This document shows, piece after piece, positions 25,842 to 36,837 of a stretch of DNA of 64,000 nt (the stretch's first letter is position 1; every line of letters begins with the position of its first letter). This DNA comes from Zeimonas sp046347945 (GTDB lineage: Bacteria; Pseudomonadota; Gammaproteobacteria; Burkholderiales; Burkholderiaceae_E). The stretch spans positions 62,001 to 126,000 of the forward strand of contig JAXMFB010000005.1 of the NCBI GenBank assembly GCA_046347945.1, in the 5' to 3' direction. The position numbers were made by a program, and so were the translations under genes. The notes beneath the pieces are model-generated. The model was given only the letters and a program-made list of their open reading frames with translations. It did not search any database and was not told where the DNA came from.

Positions 25842-26225
25842 CTACAACTGCATCTCGCAGCGCTCGACTTCGATCACCAGCGCGCCGCGCGCCCACGGGA
25901 AGGCCGCTTTCGCGCGCGCCGCAAGCGCGCCTTCGGCCTGCACGCTGCCCTTGCCGTGGATGACGCCTCCCTGCCCCGGGCCGCGCGATCCCCGCACCGC
26001 CCGCGAAGCCGCCATCAGCTGGATCCGGCTGTCGCGCCTCAGGTTCTGTTCGGTGCGCTCGTAGTGGCCTGCGGGAAGGATGATGCGCTCGTCGTCGATG
26101 CCGATTCGCCGCGCGTAGTCGCCCCAGTTGCCGACCAGATGCGGGCCATCCGGCCCCTGCGTGACGATGGCGACGAATTCGGCCTGCTCGAGGAGTTCGC
26201 GTGCGGTGGGGTCGAGAGCGGTCAT
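25842..26225 (-). CDS. Pyridoxamine 5'-phosphate oxidase-like (split-barrel FMN-binding) protein
   Basis: 127 residues. The small split-barrel fold is suggested by FVAIVTQGPDGPHLVGNWGD near the N-terminus, the central DDERIILPAGHYERTEQNL stretch and the C-terminal GALVIEVERCEMQL. Such proteins bind flavin (or haem/F420 in other branches); the substrate is unknown. The ATG at 26225 (MTALDP) is preferred to an earlier start that would add an Arg-rich leader. It stands alone between the liv promoter region and the YyaL gene. Confidence 0.75.
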   Translation of the reverse strand: MTALDPTARELLEQAEFVAIVTQGPDGPHLVGNWGDYARRIGIDDERIILPAGHYERTEQNLRRDSRIQLMAASRAVRGSRGPGQGGVIHGKGSVQAEGALAARAKAAFPWARGALVIEVERCEMQL

Positions 26226-26334
26226 GGCGTTTCCGGTCCTTCGTTCCGAGAGACTGTCGAGCATCGCGCCGAGCCGGCATGGACGACATGATGTGGCTCA
26301 ACCCGATGCAGCGCATCCGCGGACCCGGCCGGAG

Positions 26335-28440
<2,106 letters not shown>

Positions 28441-28584
28441 GGAGGTCGTCCTCGGGATCGGGCATTGCCGCTCGACGCCGACGCCCGGCGCAGACGCCCT
28501 GCGTCGTGAGCCTCGCCAGCGTAGCGCGAATCGGTCGTCCGCCTCACGCCCACCCTGACGCCAATACCTTCATCCGGGATGTGT

Positions 28585-28614
28585 TTGACAGCGCCGCGGA
28601 CCTCGCAGTATCAA
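28585..28614 (+). promoter_or_regulatory. Sigma-70 promoter upstream of the MoaD-like gene
   Basis: A perfect -35 box TTGACA at 28585-28590, an 18-base spacer and a -10 candidate TATCAA at 28609-28614. The predicted start near 28621 leaves about 22 bases before the MoaD-like ATG at 28643. This is the best match to a sigma-70 promoter by -35 box that I noticed in the window. Confidence 0.5.
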
Positions 28615-28642
28615 TCGGTGCAACGCATCCGTGGTCGAGCCG

Positions 28643-28912
28643 ATGCCCCGCCTGGTCTTCACGCAGCAACTGCGCCGCTTCACCGAAGTGCCCGAGATCG
28701 ACTCGGACGCCGGTTCGCTCAGGCTGGCGCTCGAGGACGCGTTCGCGGTGAATCCGCAACTGCGCGGCTACGTGCTCGACGACCAGGCGCACCTGCGCCC
28801 GCACCTGGCGGTGTTCATCGACGGGCGCAGGCTGCGCGATCGCACGCAACTCGACGTGCCGCTGCCGGCCGACGGCACCGTCTACGTGCTGCAGGCGCTT
28901 TCCGGAGGATGA
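28643..28912 (+). CDS. MoaD/ThiS-family small sulfur-carrier-like protein
   Basis: 89 residues with a beta-grasp pattern: MPRLVFTQQLRRF at the start, a conserved hydrophobic core (HLAVFIDGRRLRDRTQLDV) and the C-terminal diglycine (LQALSGG) that is activated in MoaD, ThiS and related ubiquitin-like proteins. No molybdopterin or thiamine gene is nearby; its stop overlaps an ATG in the next gene's frame (ATGA at 28909). The pairing with a beta-propeller gene suggests a specialised partner rather than cofactor synthesis. An upstream GTG at 28631 is possible. Confidence 0.85.
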   Translation: MPRLVFTQQLRRFTEVPEIDSDAGSLRLALEDAFAVNPQLRGYVLDDQAHLRPHLAVFIDGRRLRDRTQLDVPLPADGTVYVLQALSGG

Positions 28913-28914
28913 CG

Positions 28915-30018
28915 ATGGGCGCGCGCGCCTGGGTCGCGACCCGCAAGGGGCTGTTCGAGCTTCGCCGCCAGGACGCGCAATGGCGCGTCGCGTCGGTGAG
29001 CTTCCTCGGCGATCCGGTCAGCGCGGTGTTGCCGGCCGATCCTTCGGCGCCGGGCCGCCCGATGATCGCAGCGCTCAATCTCGGCCACTTCGGCGTCAAG
29101 TGCCATGCGTCCGACGATGGCGGGCGCGGCTGGCGCGAGGTGAGTGCCCCCGCGTTCCCCGCGCAGCCGGCCGACGCGCGCGACGACGTCGAGTGGAAAC
29201 TGCTGCAGATCTGGTCGCTCGCCGGCCACGGCGACTCGATCTGGGCAGGAACGCTGCCCGGTGGGCTGTTCCGCTCCACCGACGGCGGCGCCACGTGGCG
29301 GCTCTGCGAGTCGCTGTGGAACGATCCGCGCCGGCGCGAGTGGTCCGGCGGCGGCTACGATGCGCCCGGCATCCACTCGATCGTGCTCGACCCGCGCGAC
29401 CGCGACCCCGCCCGCCAGCGCGTGGTGGTCGGCGTCAGCACCGGCGGCGCCTGGGCCAGCCGCGACGGTGGCGCCACCTGGGTCTGCGCCGCGCGCGGGA
29501 TGCGCGCCGACTACATGCCGCCCGAACGCGCCTTCGACGACACGGCGCAGGACGTGCACCGGATCGTCGCCTGCGCGTCGCGCCCCGAGCACCTCTGGTG
29601 CCAGCACCACAACGGCATCTGGCGCTCGACCGACGCGGCGGCATCGTGGCAACAGGTCACCGGTGTGCCGGTGTCCGACTTCGGCTTCACCGTCGCCGTC
29701 GACCCGAACGATCCGGCGCGCGCGTGGTTCGTTCCGGCGGTGGCCGACCAGCGTCGCGTGCCGGTCGACGCGGCGCTGTGCGTGCTGCGCACCGACGACG
29801 GCGGCGCCACCTTCACCGCGTTGCGCGACGGCTTGCCGCAGAAGCACTGCTACGACCTCGTCTACCGCCACGGCCTCGACGTCGGGGCCGACGGGCGCAC
29901 GCTGCTGATCGGCTCGACGACCGGCAGCCTGTGGGCGAGCGAGGACGGCGGCGAGCGCTGGCAAGCGGTGTCGACCTCGCTGCCGCCGATCCACGCGGTC
30001 GTGCTCGAGCGCTCGTAG
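28915..30018 (+). CDS. BNR/Asp-box beta-propeller protein (sialidase-like fold)
   Basis: 367 residues. Six Asp-box-type motifs are visible at regular spacing: SDDGGRGW, STDGGATW, SRDGGATW, STDAAASW, TDDGGATF and SEDGGERW, marking a six-bladed propeller. No signal peptide is seen, so it is likely cytoplasmic, unlike secreted sialidases, and I do not see the Arg triad and FRIP motif required for sialidase activity. GGAGG at 28904-28908 is six bases before the ATG at 28915 and fixes that start over the overlapping ATG at 28909. Coupled to the MoaD-like gene; function unknown. Confidence 0.87.
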   Translation: MGARAWVATRKGLFELRRQDAQWRVASVSFLGDPVSAVLPADPSAPGRPMIAALNLGHFGVKCHASDDGGRGWREVSAPAFPAQPADARDDVEWKLLQIWSLAGHGDSIWAGTLPGGLFRSTDGGATWRLCESLWNDPRRREWSGGGYDAPGIHSIVLDPRDRDPARQRVVVGVSTGGAWASRDGGATWVCAARGMRADYMPPERAFDDTAQDVHRIVACASRPEHLWCQHHNGIWRSTDAAASWQQVTGVPVSDFGFTVAVDPNDPARAWFVPAVADQRRVPVDAALCVLRTDDGGATFTALRDGLPQKHCYDLVYRHGLDVGADGRTLLIGSTTGSLWASEDGGERWQAVSTSLPPIHAVVLERS

Positions 30019-30030
30019 GCCCGGCGGGCA

Positions 30031-31092
30031 TCAGGCCGGAATCAGGCGCAGCTGCCGCGGATCGACGCCGACGTGCACCCGCGCGCCGGGCGCGAAGCCC
30101 GGGTCGCCGAGCGCGTGCGGCTGGTCGGCGATCAGCTCGACATCGCCGGCGCGGACGCGATAGCGGACGAACTCGCCCAGGAACTCGCGCTCGGACACGG
30201 TCGCCGCGACCCAGTGCCGCGACGCGTTGCCGGGCGCCGCGCTCAACGCGACGCTGTGCGGCCGGAACGCGATCTCCACGCGGCCCGTCCGGCCGACCGA
30301 CCCCGCAGGCAGCCCCACGATACCCAGCGGCGAGGCGACCGTGCCGGCCGACACCTCGCCCGGCACGAGATTGATCGTGCCGACGAACTCGGCGACGAAG
30401 CGGTTGACCGGGTCGTCGTAGAGCGCGGTGGGCGCGCCCACCTGCTGGATCACGCCCTGGTGCATCACCGCGATCCGGTCGGCGGTCGTCATCGCCTCCT
30501 CCTGGTCGTGCGTGACGAAGATCGTCGTGATCGCCAGCTGCTTCTGCATCGCGACCAGCTCGCGCCGCATGTGGTGGCGCAACTTCGCGTCGAGGTTCGA
30601 CAGCGGCTCGTCGAGCAGCAGCACGCGGGGCTCGATCGCGAGCGTGCGCGCGAGCGCCACGCGCTGCTGCTGTCCGCCCGAGAGCTGGCCGGGCCGCCGC
30701 CCGGCGTACTCGGTGAGTCCCACCAGCTCGAGCGCGCGCGCGGCCTTCTCGCGCACCGTCGCGCGCGGCAGCCGCCGCTCCTCGAGGCCGAACGCGACGT
30801 TCTCGCCCACGGTCATGTGCGGCCACAGCGCGTAGCTCTGGAACACCATGCCGACGTTGCGTTTCCACGGCGGCACTCCGGTCACGTCCTCGCCGTCGAT
30901 CAGGATCGCGCCGCGCTGGGCGCGGTTGAAGCCGGCGATCAGGCGCAGCAGCGTCGACTTGCCGCACCCCGATGGCCCGAGCAGTGCGAAGAACTCGCCG
31001 GGCTCGACGACCATGTCGATGTCGCGCAGCACGACGTTCGTGCCGAACGCGAGGTTCACGTCGCGCGCCTCGACCCTGACGGGACCCTTCAC
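30031..31092 (-). CDS. ABC transporter ATPase, FbpC/PotA-like
   Basis: 353 residues. Complete nucleotide-binding domain: Walker A GPSGCGKST, Q-loop VFQSYALWPHMTV, signature LSGGQQQRVALARTL, Walker B LLLDEPLSNLDAKLR, H-loop FVTHDQEEA. The C-terminal TOBE-type regulatory domain starts after about residue 240 (INLVPGEVSAG). It drives the two-domain permease and binding protein that precede it in the same operon. Substrate could be ferric iron, 2-aminoethylphosphonate or a similar small anion. Confidence 0.93.
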   Translation of the reverse strand: MKGPVRVEARDVNLAFGTNVVLRDIDMVVEPGEFFALLGPSGCGKSTLLRLIAGFNRAQRGAILIDGEDVTGVPPWKRNVGMVFQSYALWPHMTVGENVAFGLEERRLPRATVREKAARALELVGLTEYAGRRPGQLSGGQQQRVALARTLAIEPRVLLLDEPLSNLDAKLRHHMRRELVAMQKQLAITTIFVTHDQEEAMTTADRIAVMHQGVIQQVGAPTALYDDPVNRFVAEFVGTINLVPGEVSAGTVASPLGIVGLPAGSVGRTGRVEIAFRPHSVALSAAPGNASRHWVAATVSEREFLGEFVRYRVRAGDVELIADQPHALGDPGFAPGARVHVGVDPRQLRLIPA

Positions 31093-31130
31093 GTTCGCCT
31101 CCTCATGAGCGTCTCCTCACGCGCCTGTCC

Positions 31131-32816
31131 TCACGCACCCTTCCTCGCGACGTTGTGCGCCTGCCGTGACGCGACGAAGTGGTGCGACGCATAGGTGCCC
31201 AGCGCCACGACGACGACCGCGATCACGCCGAGCGCCGCCCCCGGCCCGCGCCCGACGATCGACTGCATGTACAGGTAGATCCCGTACGACATCGGCGCGA
31301 GGCTCTCGCGGCTGGTGAGCAGGATCGTCTCGGAGATCTCGACCGCCGCGGTGATGAAGCTGGTGACGAAGCCGGCGAGGATGCCGCCCGCCATCAGCGG
31401 CACGACGATGCGCCGGATCGTCCTTCCGCGCGGCGCGCCGAGGTTCTGCGCCGCCTCCTCCATCGAGATGTGCACCTGCTGCAGCGCGGCCATGCACGAG
31501 CGCAGCGCGTACGGCAGGCGCCGCACCGAGTACGCGAGCACGAAGATCAGCCAGCTCGACGTGAGCAGCGTCCCGGTGAACGGCAGCTCGATCTCCCGGA
31601 ACGTGCGCAGGTAGCCGATCCCCAGCACGACGCCCGGCATCGCCAGCGCGACCGTCGCCATGTGGTCGAGCAGCTGCCGGCCGGGCAGGCGCGTGCGCAG
31701 CACCAGGTAAGCGATCGCGGTGCCGATCACGACGTCGATCAGCGCCGCCACGCCGCAGTACAGGAACGTGTTCCAGATCATCCGCGTCGAGTCGGCGAGC
31801 ACCGTCGCGTAGTTCTCCAGCGTGTAGACGTCGGGCAGCACGCTGTAGCTCCACACCTTCGAGAACGACAGCAGCAGCACGCCGACGTGCGGCGAGAGCA
31901 CCAGCAGCAGCACCGCGCCGATCCACCCGTAGGCGAACGCCGACTGCCAAGGGCCCAGCTTGCGGCGCAGCAGCGAAGTGCCGCCGCGCTGCAGCGTCGC
32001 GAACTCGCGTCCGCGCAGGAAGAGCGTGGAACCCGCCATCGCCGCCACCGAGAAGCAGACGAGGATGAAGCAGATCACGTAGCCGATCGGGTCTTCGAGG
32101 CCGATCGAGGTCACGCGCAGGTAGGCCTGCGGGGCGAGCATGTTGGTGACGTTGAGCACCAGCGGCGTGCCGAGGTCGTCGAACACCTTGATGAAGACCA
32201 GCGACGCGCCGGCGACGTAGCCCGGCAGCGCCAGCGGAAAGACGATCCGCCGGAACAGGCGCAGCCCCGACGCGCCCATGTTCTGCGCCGCCTCTTCCAT
32301 CGCGGTGTCGATGTTGTTCAGCGCGACCGACAGGTTGAGCAGGATGAACGGGAAGTAGTGCAGCGTCTCGACGAAGACGACGCCGTTCAGGCCCTCCATC
32401 ACCGGGAGGTTGAGGTCGAACCACTCGCCGAGCAGCAGGTTCACCGACCCCGAGCGCCCGAACAGCAGTTGCAGCGACGCGGCGCCGACGAACGCCGGCA
32501 TGATCAGCGGCAGCACGCCCAGCGTCTGCACGACGATCGCCCCGCGGAACTGGAAGCGCACCGTGAAATAGGCAAGCGGCACTGCGACGATCGTCGCGCA
32601 CAGCACGGTCATCCCCGCGACGTAGAGGCTGTTGCCGAACGACTCGCGCATCAGCGACAGCGAGAAGAAGCCGGCGAGGTGCGAGAGCGTGAAGTCGCCC
32701 TGCGGAGTCGAGAACGCCGACCAGACGACCGTGGCGACCGGGACGATCAGGAAGAGAACGAGGAAGGCGGCGATCGCCAGCGCCACCGCGGCGATCGCCA
32801 GCCCGAACCGCGGCAC
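31131..32816 (-). CDS. ABC transporter permease, fused two-domain (FbpB-like)
   Basis: 561 residues with about twelve helices in two homologous halves. Each half contains an EAA loop: MEEAAQNMGASGLRLFRRIV near residue 190 and MEEAAQNLGAPRGRTIRRIV near 455. This duplication is the hallmark of FbpB/ThiP-type permeases for iron(III) or similar substrates. It starts ten bases after the binding-protein stop and is followed by the ATPase gene after 38 bases. Confidence 0.92.
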   Translation of the reverse strand: MPRFGLAIAAVALAIAAFLVLFLIVPVATVVWSAFSTPQGDFTLSHLAGFFSLSLMRESFGNSLYVAGMTVLCATIVAVPLAYFTVRFQFRGAIVVQTLGVLPLIMPAFVGAASLQLLFGRSGSVNLLLGEWFDLNLPVMEGLNGVVFVETLHYFPFILLNLSVALNNIDTAMEEAAQNMGASGLRLFRRIVFPLALPGYVAGASLVFIKVFDDLGTPLVLNVTNMLAPQAYLRVTSIGLEDPIGYVICFILVCFSVAAMAGSTLFLRGREFATLQRGGTSLLRRKLGPWQSAFAYGWIGAVLLLVLSPHVGVLLLSFSKVWSYSVLPDVYTLENYATVLADSTRMIWNTFLYCGVAALIDVVIGTAIAYLVLRTRLPGRQLLDHMATVALAMPGVVLGIGYLRTFREIELPFTGTLLTSSWLIFVLAYSVRRLPYALRSCMAALQQVHISMEEAAQNLGAPRGRTIRRIVVPLMAGGILAGFVTSFITAAVEISETILLTSRESLAPMSYGIYLYMQSIVGRGPGAALGVIAVVVVALGTYASHHFVASRQAHNVARKGA

Positions 32817-32826
32817 CGGCGCTCCC

Positions 32827-34158
32827 CTAGCGGGCCATCGAGGCTGCCTTCTTCGCCAGCTCGGCGGCGCGCTCGTAGTTGCGGCGCGCCTCGTTGCCCC
32901 AGTGCTCCTCGAGCGCGGTCATCTGCTTCTGCTTGGCCGCATCGCGCTTGGTCTCGCGAAACACCCCGACGAAGCCGTCGTCCCGCATCTTCGCCTCGTC
33001 GACGACCGGCGTGAAGGCCAGCGCACGCGCTTCGGCGAGCAGCTTCTCGGCCTCGGCGTCGGGCTTGCGCAGCAGCCGTGCCGACGCCTCGTCGATCGCC
33101 TTCGTCGCCGCGACCAGTTCCTTGTGGCGGAACGTGATCGTCTGGTCGAACAGCGACGACACGAGGTAGTAGCGGCGCTCGGAGGCGTCAGAGTCGAAAT
33201 TGACCTTCGCCTTGATCTTGCCGCCGTACGGATCGGGGAACCCCGCCGGCGCCTTGCGGTAGGTCTCGGGCAGCACCGGCAGGCGACTGATCTTCGGGTC
33301 GAGCAGCAACTCCTGCCCCGCCGGCGACAGCGTGTACTGGATGAAACGCTTGCCCATCTCCGGCGACTTCGCGCCGGCGACGAGCCCGATGTTGGCCGGC
33401 ACGATCGCCGTCACCGACGGATAGACGAAGCCGACCGGAAAGCCCGAGGCCTGCGCGGCCAGCCCGAAGAAGTCGATCACCAGCCCGAGCCCGTACTGGC
33501 CATTGGTGACGCCCTCGGGCACGCCGAAGCTGCGCTCGGTGATCGCCGCGCAGTTTCCGGCGATCCGCAGGATCTGCGCCCAGCCCTTCGCCCAGCCCTC
33601 GCCCTGCAGGATCGTCTCGACCGTCAGGTGCGTCGTGCCCGAACGCGACGGCGAGGAGATCGCGACGTGACCGAAGTAGACCGGCTTGGCCAGGTCGGCC
33701 CACTCGCGCGGCTCGGGCAGCTTGTGGGCCTTCATGTAGCGCGTGTTCCACATGATCCCGTAGCCGGCCAGCGCCTGACCGCGGTAGTAGCCCTGCGGGT
33801 CGTTGATCGGGTAGTTGCCGATCCTGTCGGGGATGCCCCGGATGCCGGGGTCGTACTTCTCGAGCAGGCCGTCCTTGGCCAGCACCTCGAACGCGTCGGG
33901 CGCCGAGGCCCAGAAGACGTCGGGGCGGCTGCCCGCCGGCGCCTCGCGCGTGTAGGCGACGCCCGCCGAGGTGCCCTTGTTCAGGATCTCGACCTTCGTG
34001 CCGGGATTGGCCTTCTCGAACGCGGCCTTGTAGGCGGCGGTGAGTTCCTTCGGAAAGGACGTCACCACGGTGACCGTCTGCGCCCAGGCAAGCCCGGGCG
34101 CCAGCGCGGCCAGCGCCAGCGCGAAGGCGAAAGGCGTGCGAATCCGTCCAGTGATCAT
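32827..34158 (-). CDS. Periplasmic binding protein, Fbp/PhnS-like, with extended C-terminus
   Basis: 443 residues. A signal peptide (cleavage near AWA-QTV) leads into a type 2 periplasmic-binding fold: VTVVTSFPKELTAAYKAAFE, then EILNKGTSAGVAYTREAP and WNTRYMKAHKLPEPREWADL, as in iron- or phosphonate-binding proteins. The Tyr pair of ferric-binding proteins is not clearly visible. Homologues are commonly 330-350 residues; here about 100 extra helical, Lys/Glu/Ala-rich residues follow. The ATG at 34158 has a GGGAG site eight bases upstream. It is the first gene of the transporter operon. Confidence 0.9.
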   Translation of the reverse strand: MITGRIRTPFAFALALAALAPGLAWAQTVTVVTSFPKELTAAYKAAFEKANPGTKVEILNKGTSAGVAYTREAPAGSRPDVFWASAPDAFEVLAKDGLLEKYDPGIRGIPDRIGNYPINDPQGYYRGQALAGYGIMWNTRYMKAHKLPEPREWADLAKPVYFGHVAISSPSRSGTTHLTVETILQGEGWAKGWAQILRIAGNCAAITERSFGVPEGVTNGQYGLGLVIDFFGLAAQASGFPVGFVYPSVTAIVPANIGLVAGAKSPEMGKRFIQYTLSPAGQELLLDPKISRLPVLPETYRKAPAGFPDPYGGKIKAKVNFDSDASERRYYLVSSLFDQTITFRHKELVAATKAIDEASARLLRKPDAEAEKLLAEARALAFTPVVDEAKMRDDGFVGVFRETKRDAAKQKQMTALEEHWGNEARRNYERAAELAKKAASMAR

Positions 34159-34456
34159 TGTTGTTCTCCCCCTGTCGCGCCCGAGGCGCTGCGGCATCCG
34201 CTCGCACCTGGCGACGCGAGCCAGTCCAGCGTAGCCAGCGGCCGGTCGCCGGTCAATCCGGTGCATTCCGCAGGCCGGCAAGCGCCGGTGCCACGAAACG
34301 CCGCAATCGGGACAGGGCCTCGGGTCGGAATCCGGCTTGACGCCGCTCAACTTGCGGCACCGGGGGCCCGGCGAACAATGTTCCCGGCCGCTTCGTCGCT
34401 CGACGCAGGGTCGATGCGACGCGAGTCGCGCGGTCGCCCCATCCCTGGAGTACCCG
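34159..34456. other. 298-bp divergent intergenic region
   Basis: Separates the ABC-transporter operon (minus) from the cupin gene (plus). It contains the 11-bp perfect palindrome GAACAATGTTC at 34373-34383, which could be an operator, and a TTGACG at 34337-34342 without a matching -10 box. I see no open reading frame with coding character and no RNA gene. Confidence 0.4.
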
Positions 34457-34915
34457 ATGTCCACACCCCTTCGCACCCGTGTTCCCGCAGCCCTGGCAGC
34501 CGCGATGTTCGTCGCGGCGCTCTCGCCGGCCGTCGCGCAGACCGCGGCCCCCGCCTTGTCGCCGGTCGTGCCCCAGACGCCCGGGTTCACGTCGAAGCCG
34601 GTGCTCGTCGCGCCCATCACCGGCGTCGAGGGCAAGGAGGTGGTGCTGATCTCGGTGACGCTCGCCCCCGGCGCCTCGTCGCCCGCCCACACCCACCCGG
34701 GCGACTGCTACGGCACGGTGATCGAGGGAACGATGGAGCTGCGAGTCGCGGGCCAGGCGCCGCGACGACTGACGGCCGGTGAGTCGTACAGCACCCTGGC
34801 CAACCCGGCGCACCAGTTCACGAACGTCGGAGACACCCCGGTGCGGCTGCTCAACACGCTGGTGGTCGAGAAAGGCAAGCCGAGGACGGTTGCGCAGCCC
34901 GAGCCGGTGAAGTAG
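34457..34915 (+). CDS. Secreted cupin-domain protein
   Basis: 152 residues. Signal peptide (cleavage near AVA-QTA), then a single cupin domain with motif 1 SPAHTHPGDCYGTVIEG and motif 2 ending in NPAHQFTN. The His/Glu ligand set (two His and a Glu in motif 1, His in motif 2) looks intact for metal binding. The ATG at 34457 has CTGGAG upstream; an earlier in-frame ATG at 34337 would destroy the signal peptide. Stand-alone periplasmic cupins are often of unknown function. Confidence 0.88.
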   Translation: MSTPLRTRVPAALAAAMFVAALSPAVAQTAAPALSPVVPQTPGFTSKPVLVAPITGVEGKEVVLISVTLAPGASSPAHTHPGDCYGTVIEGTMELRVAGQAPRRLTAGESYSTLANPAHQFTNVGDTPVRLLNTLVVEKGKPRTVAQPEPVK

Positions 34916-34993
34916 GGGCCGGCCGCGGAGGTTGCGCCGCGCGCGGGAGGCGCTCGGCGACCGGGACCGTGCCCGGGAGCGCCCCGGGCGCGC

Positions 34994-36697
34994 CTAACGG
35001 AAGTAGGCCTTCCTCACGTACTGGTCGACCATCCGCTCGGTGTTGAAGAACGAGCCGTTCAGCGCGATCGCGTGGCGCATCACGTCGATGTAGCGATCCT
35101 GGTCGCGGTAGAACATCGGAAGGATCACCGTCTCGAGCTTGTTGTACAGCGACTCCGCGTCGATCGCCCGCTCGTCGATGCCGCCTCCGTTTCCCGTGTT
35201 GCCGTCTCCGATCGCCCAGCCGGTCACGTTCTCGATGCATCCCTCGACCCACCACCCGTCGAGCACCGAGAGTTGCGGCACCCCGTTCATCGCGGCCTTC
35301 ATCCCGCTCGTGCCCGACGCTTCCAGCGGCGGCTGAGGCGTGTTCAACCACAGGTCGACGCCGGCGACCATGCGCCGGGCCGCCGCGATGTCGTAGTCCT
35401 CGACGTAGGCGACTGCAAGCTGACCCTTCAGCCTGGCGATCTGCGCGAAGATCTGCCGGATCAGGTCCTTGCCGCCCCCGTCGCGCGGATGCGCCTTGCC
35501 GCCGTAGACGACCTGGATCGGCCCTGCGCTTCGATGCAGCGCGAGCAGGCGCTGCAGGTCGTGGAACAGCAGGTCGGCGCGCTTGTAGGGCGTCGCGCGG
35601 CGCGCGAAGCCGATCGTGAAGGTGTTCGAGAACAGGCTCGCGCCGGTGCGCTGGTTGACCCAGGCGACCAGGTCCTGCTTCGCCGACTGGTGCGCCGCCC
35701 ACAGCTCGTGCCGGGGGATGCCCAGCGCGTAGCGCAGGCTCGCGTTGTCCTCGCGCCAGGCCGCGATGTGCCGGTCGATCACCGCCTGGATCTGCGGTGC
35801 GATCCAGGTGCCCGCGTGCACGCCGTTGGTGATCGAGTCGACCTTGTACTGTCCGAACATCTGGCGCGAGATCTCGCCGTGCTTCTTCGCCACGCCGTTG
35901 ACGTAGTGGCTGTTGTCGAGCGCGAGGTAGGTCATGTTCAGCACGTTGTCGAGGCAGAACTCGACCGCGCGCTGGTTGTACGCGTCGCCGTAGTCGGTGA
36001 GCACCCGGCGCAGCATCGAGAGCGGAAACTGGTCGTGCCCCGCGGGCACCGGCGTGTGCGTCGTGAAGACGCACATCGGCTTGACCGCCACCGCGACCTC
36101 GCGGGTCACCTCGTCGAGTCCGCGCCGCTTCATCTCCTCGAACCCGAGCTCGAGCACGAGCAGCGCCGCGTGCCCCTCGTTCATGTGGAAGCGGCGGATG
36201 CTGTCGTGGCCCAGCGCGCGCAGCATGCGTACGCCGCCGATGCCGAGTACGATCTCCTGGCAAAGCCGGTACCGCTCGTCGCCGCCGTACAGGTGGTCGG
36301 TGAGGCGCCGGTCTGACTCGGCATTGCCGGGGAGGTCGCTGTCGAGCAGCAGCACCGGCAGCGTCACCCCGCCGGCGCCGTGCACGTCGTAGCGCCACGC
36401 GCGCAGCGCGACCTCGCGGCCTTCGATGCTCACCTTGGCGCGCGCGGGCATCTCGGTCAGCAGCGCCTCGGGCGACCACGGCTGCGGCTCTTCGGTCTGC
36501 CTGCCGTCGGCGTCGAGCCGCTGGCGAAAGTAGCCCTTGCGATGCACCAGCGTGACCGCGACCATCGGCACGTCGCCGTCGGCCGCCGAGCGCACCGTGT
36601 CGCCGGCGAGCACGCCGAGGCCGCCGCTGTAGGTCGGCATCGCCTCGTCGAGGCCGATCTCCATCGAGAAATACGCGATCGTGTCGGAGCCGGGCAT
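34994..36697 (-). CDS. Alpha-glucan phosphorylase (GT35)
   Basis: 567 residues, the short bacterial type. It phosphorolyses alpha-1,4-glucans to glucose 1-phosphate with pyridoxal phosphate. The start MPGSDTIAYFSMEIGL and the GGLGVLAGD motif are typical; the PLP-lysine region reads EASGTSGMKAAMNG, and VFTTHTPVPAGHDQFP and NGVHAGTW are also conserved. The frame is open for a further 640 codons upstream as a shadow of the zinc cluster, but the conserved start defines the gene. No other glycogen gene is nearby, so the substrate may be maltodextrin or storage glucan made elsewhere. Confidence 0.93.
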   Translation of the reverse strand: MPGSDTIAYFSMEIGLDEAMPTYSGGLGVLAGDTVRSAADGDVPMVAVTLVHRKGYFRQRLDADGRQTEEPQPWSPEALLTEMPARAKVSIEGREVALRAWRYDVHGAGGVTLPVLLLDSDLPGNAESDRRLTDHLYGGDERYRLCQEIVLGIGGVRMLRALGHDSIRRFHMNEGHAALLVLELGFEEMKRRGLDEVTREVAVAVKPMCVFTTHTPVPAGHDQFPLSMLRRVLTDYGDAYNQRAVEFCLDNVLNMTYLALDNSHYVNGVAKKHGEISRQMFGQYKVDSITNGVHAGTWIAPQIQAVIDRHIAAWREDNASLRYALGIPRHELWAAHQSAKQDLVAWVNQRTGASLFSNTFTIGFARRATPYKRADLLFHDLQRLLALHRSAGPIQVVYGGKAHPRDGGGKDLIRQIFAQIARLKGQLAVAYVEDYDIAAARRMVAGVDLWLNTPQPPLEASGTSGMKAAMNGVPQLSVLDGWWVEGCIENVTGWAIGDGNTGNGGGIDERAIDAESLYNKLETVILPMFYRDQDRYIDVMRHAIALNGSFFNTERMVDQYVRKAYFR

Positions 36698-36837
36698 GGT
36701 GCGCTGGGGCCCTGCGAGAACTGGCGGGAGGCATGAGGGTACGTCAGGATGGGCTCCCGGCGCGGCGCCGGTCTTGCGCATCGTCAATCGCCCGATTCGC
36801 GCCCCGGTGGCCCGCGCTGCTACGATGGGCGCTCGCC

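Noticed and set aside
28915..30018. Calling the propeller a sialidase
   Set aside because: Asp boxes are structural; no signal peptide, FRIP motif or Arg triad visible.
31179..33014. 611-codon plus-strand open frame opposite the permease
   Set aside because: Extremely charged, no domain, antisense to a clear two-domain permease.
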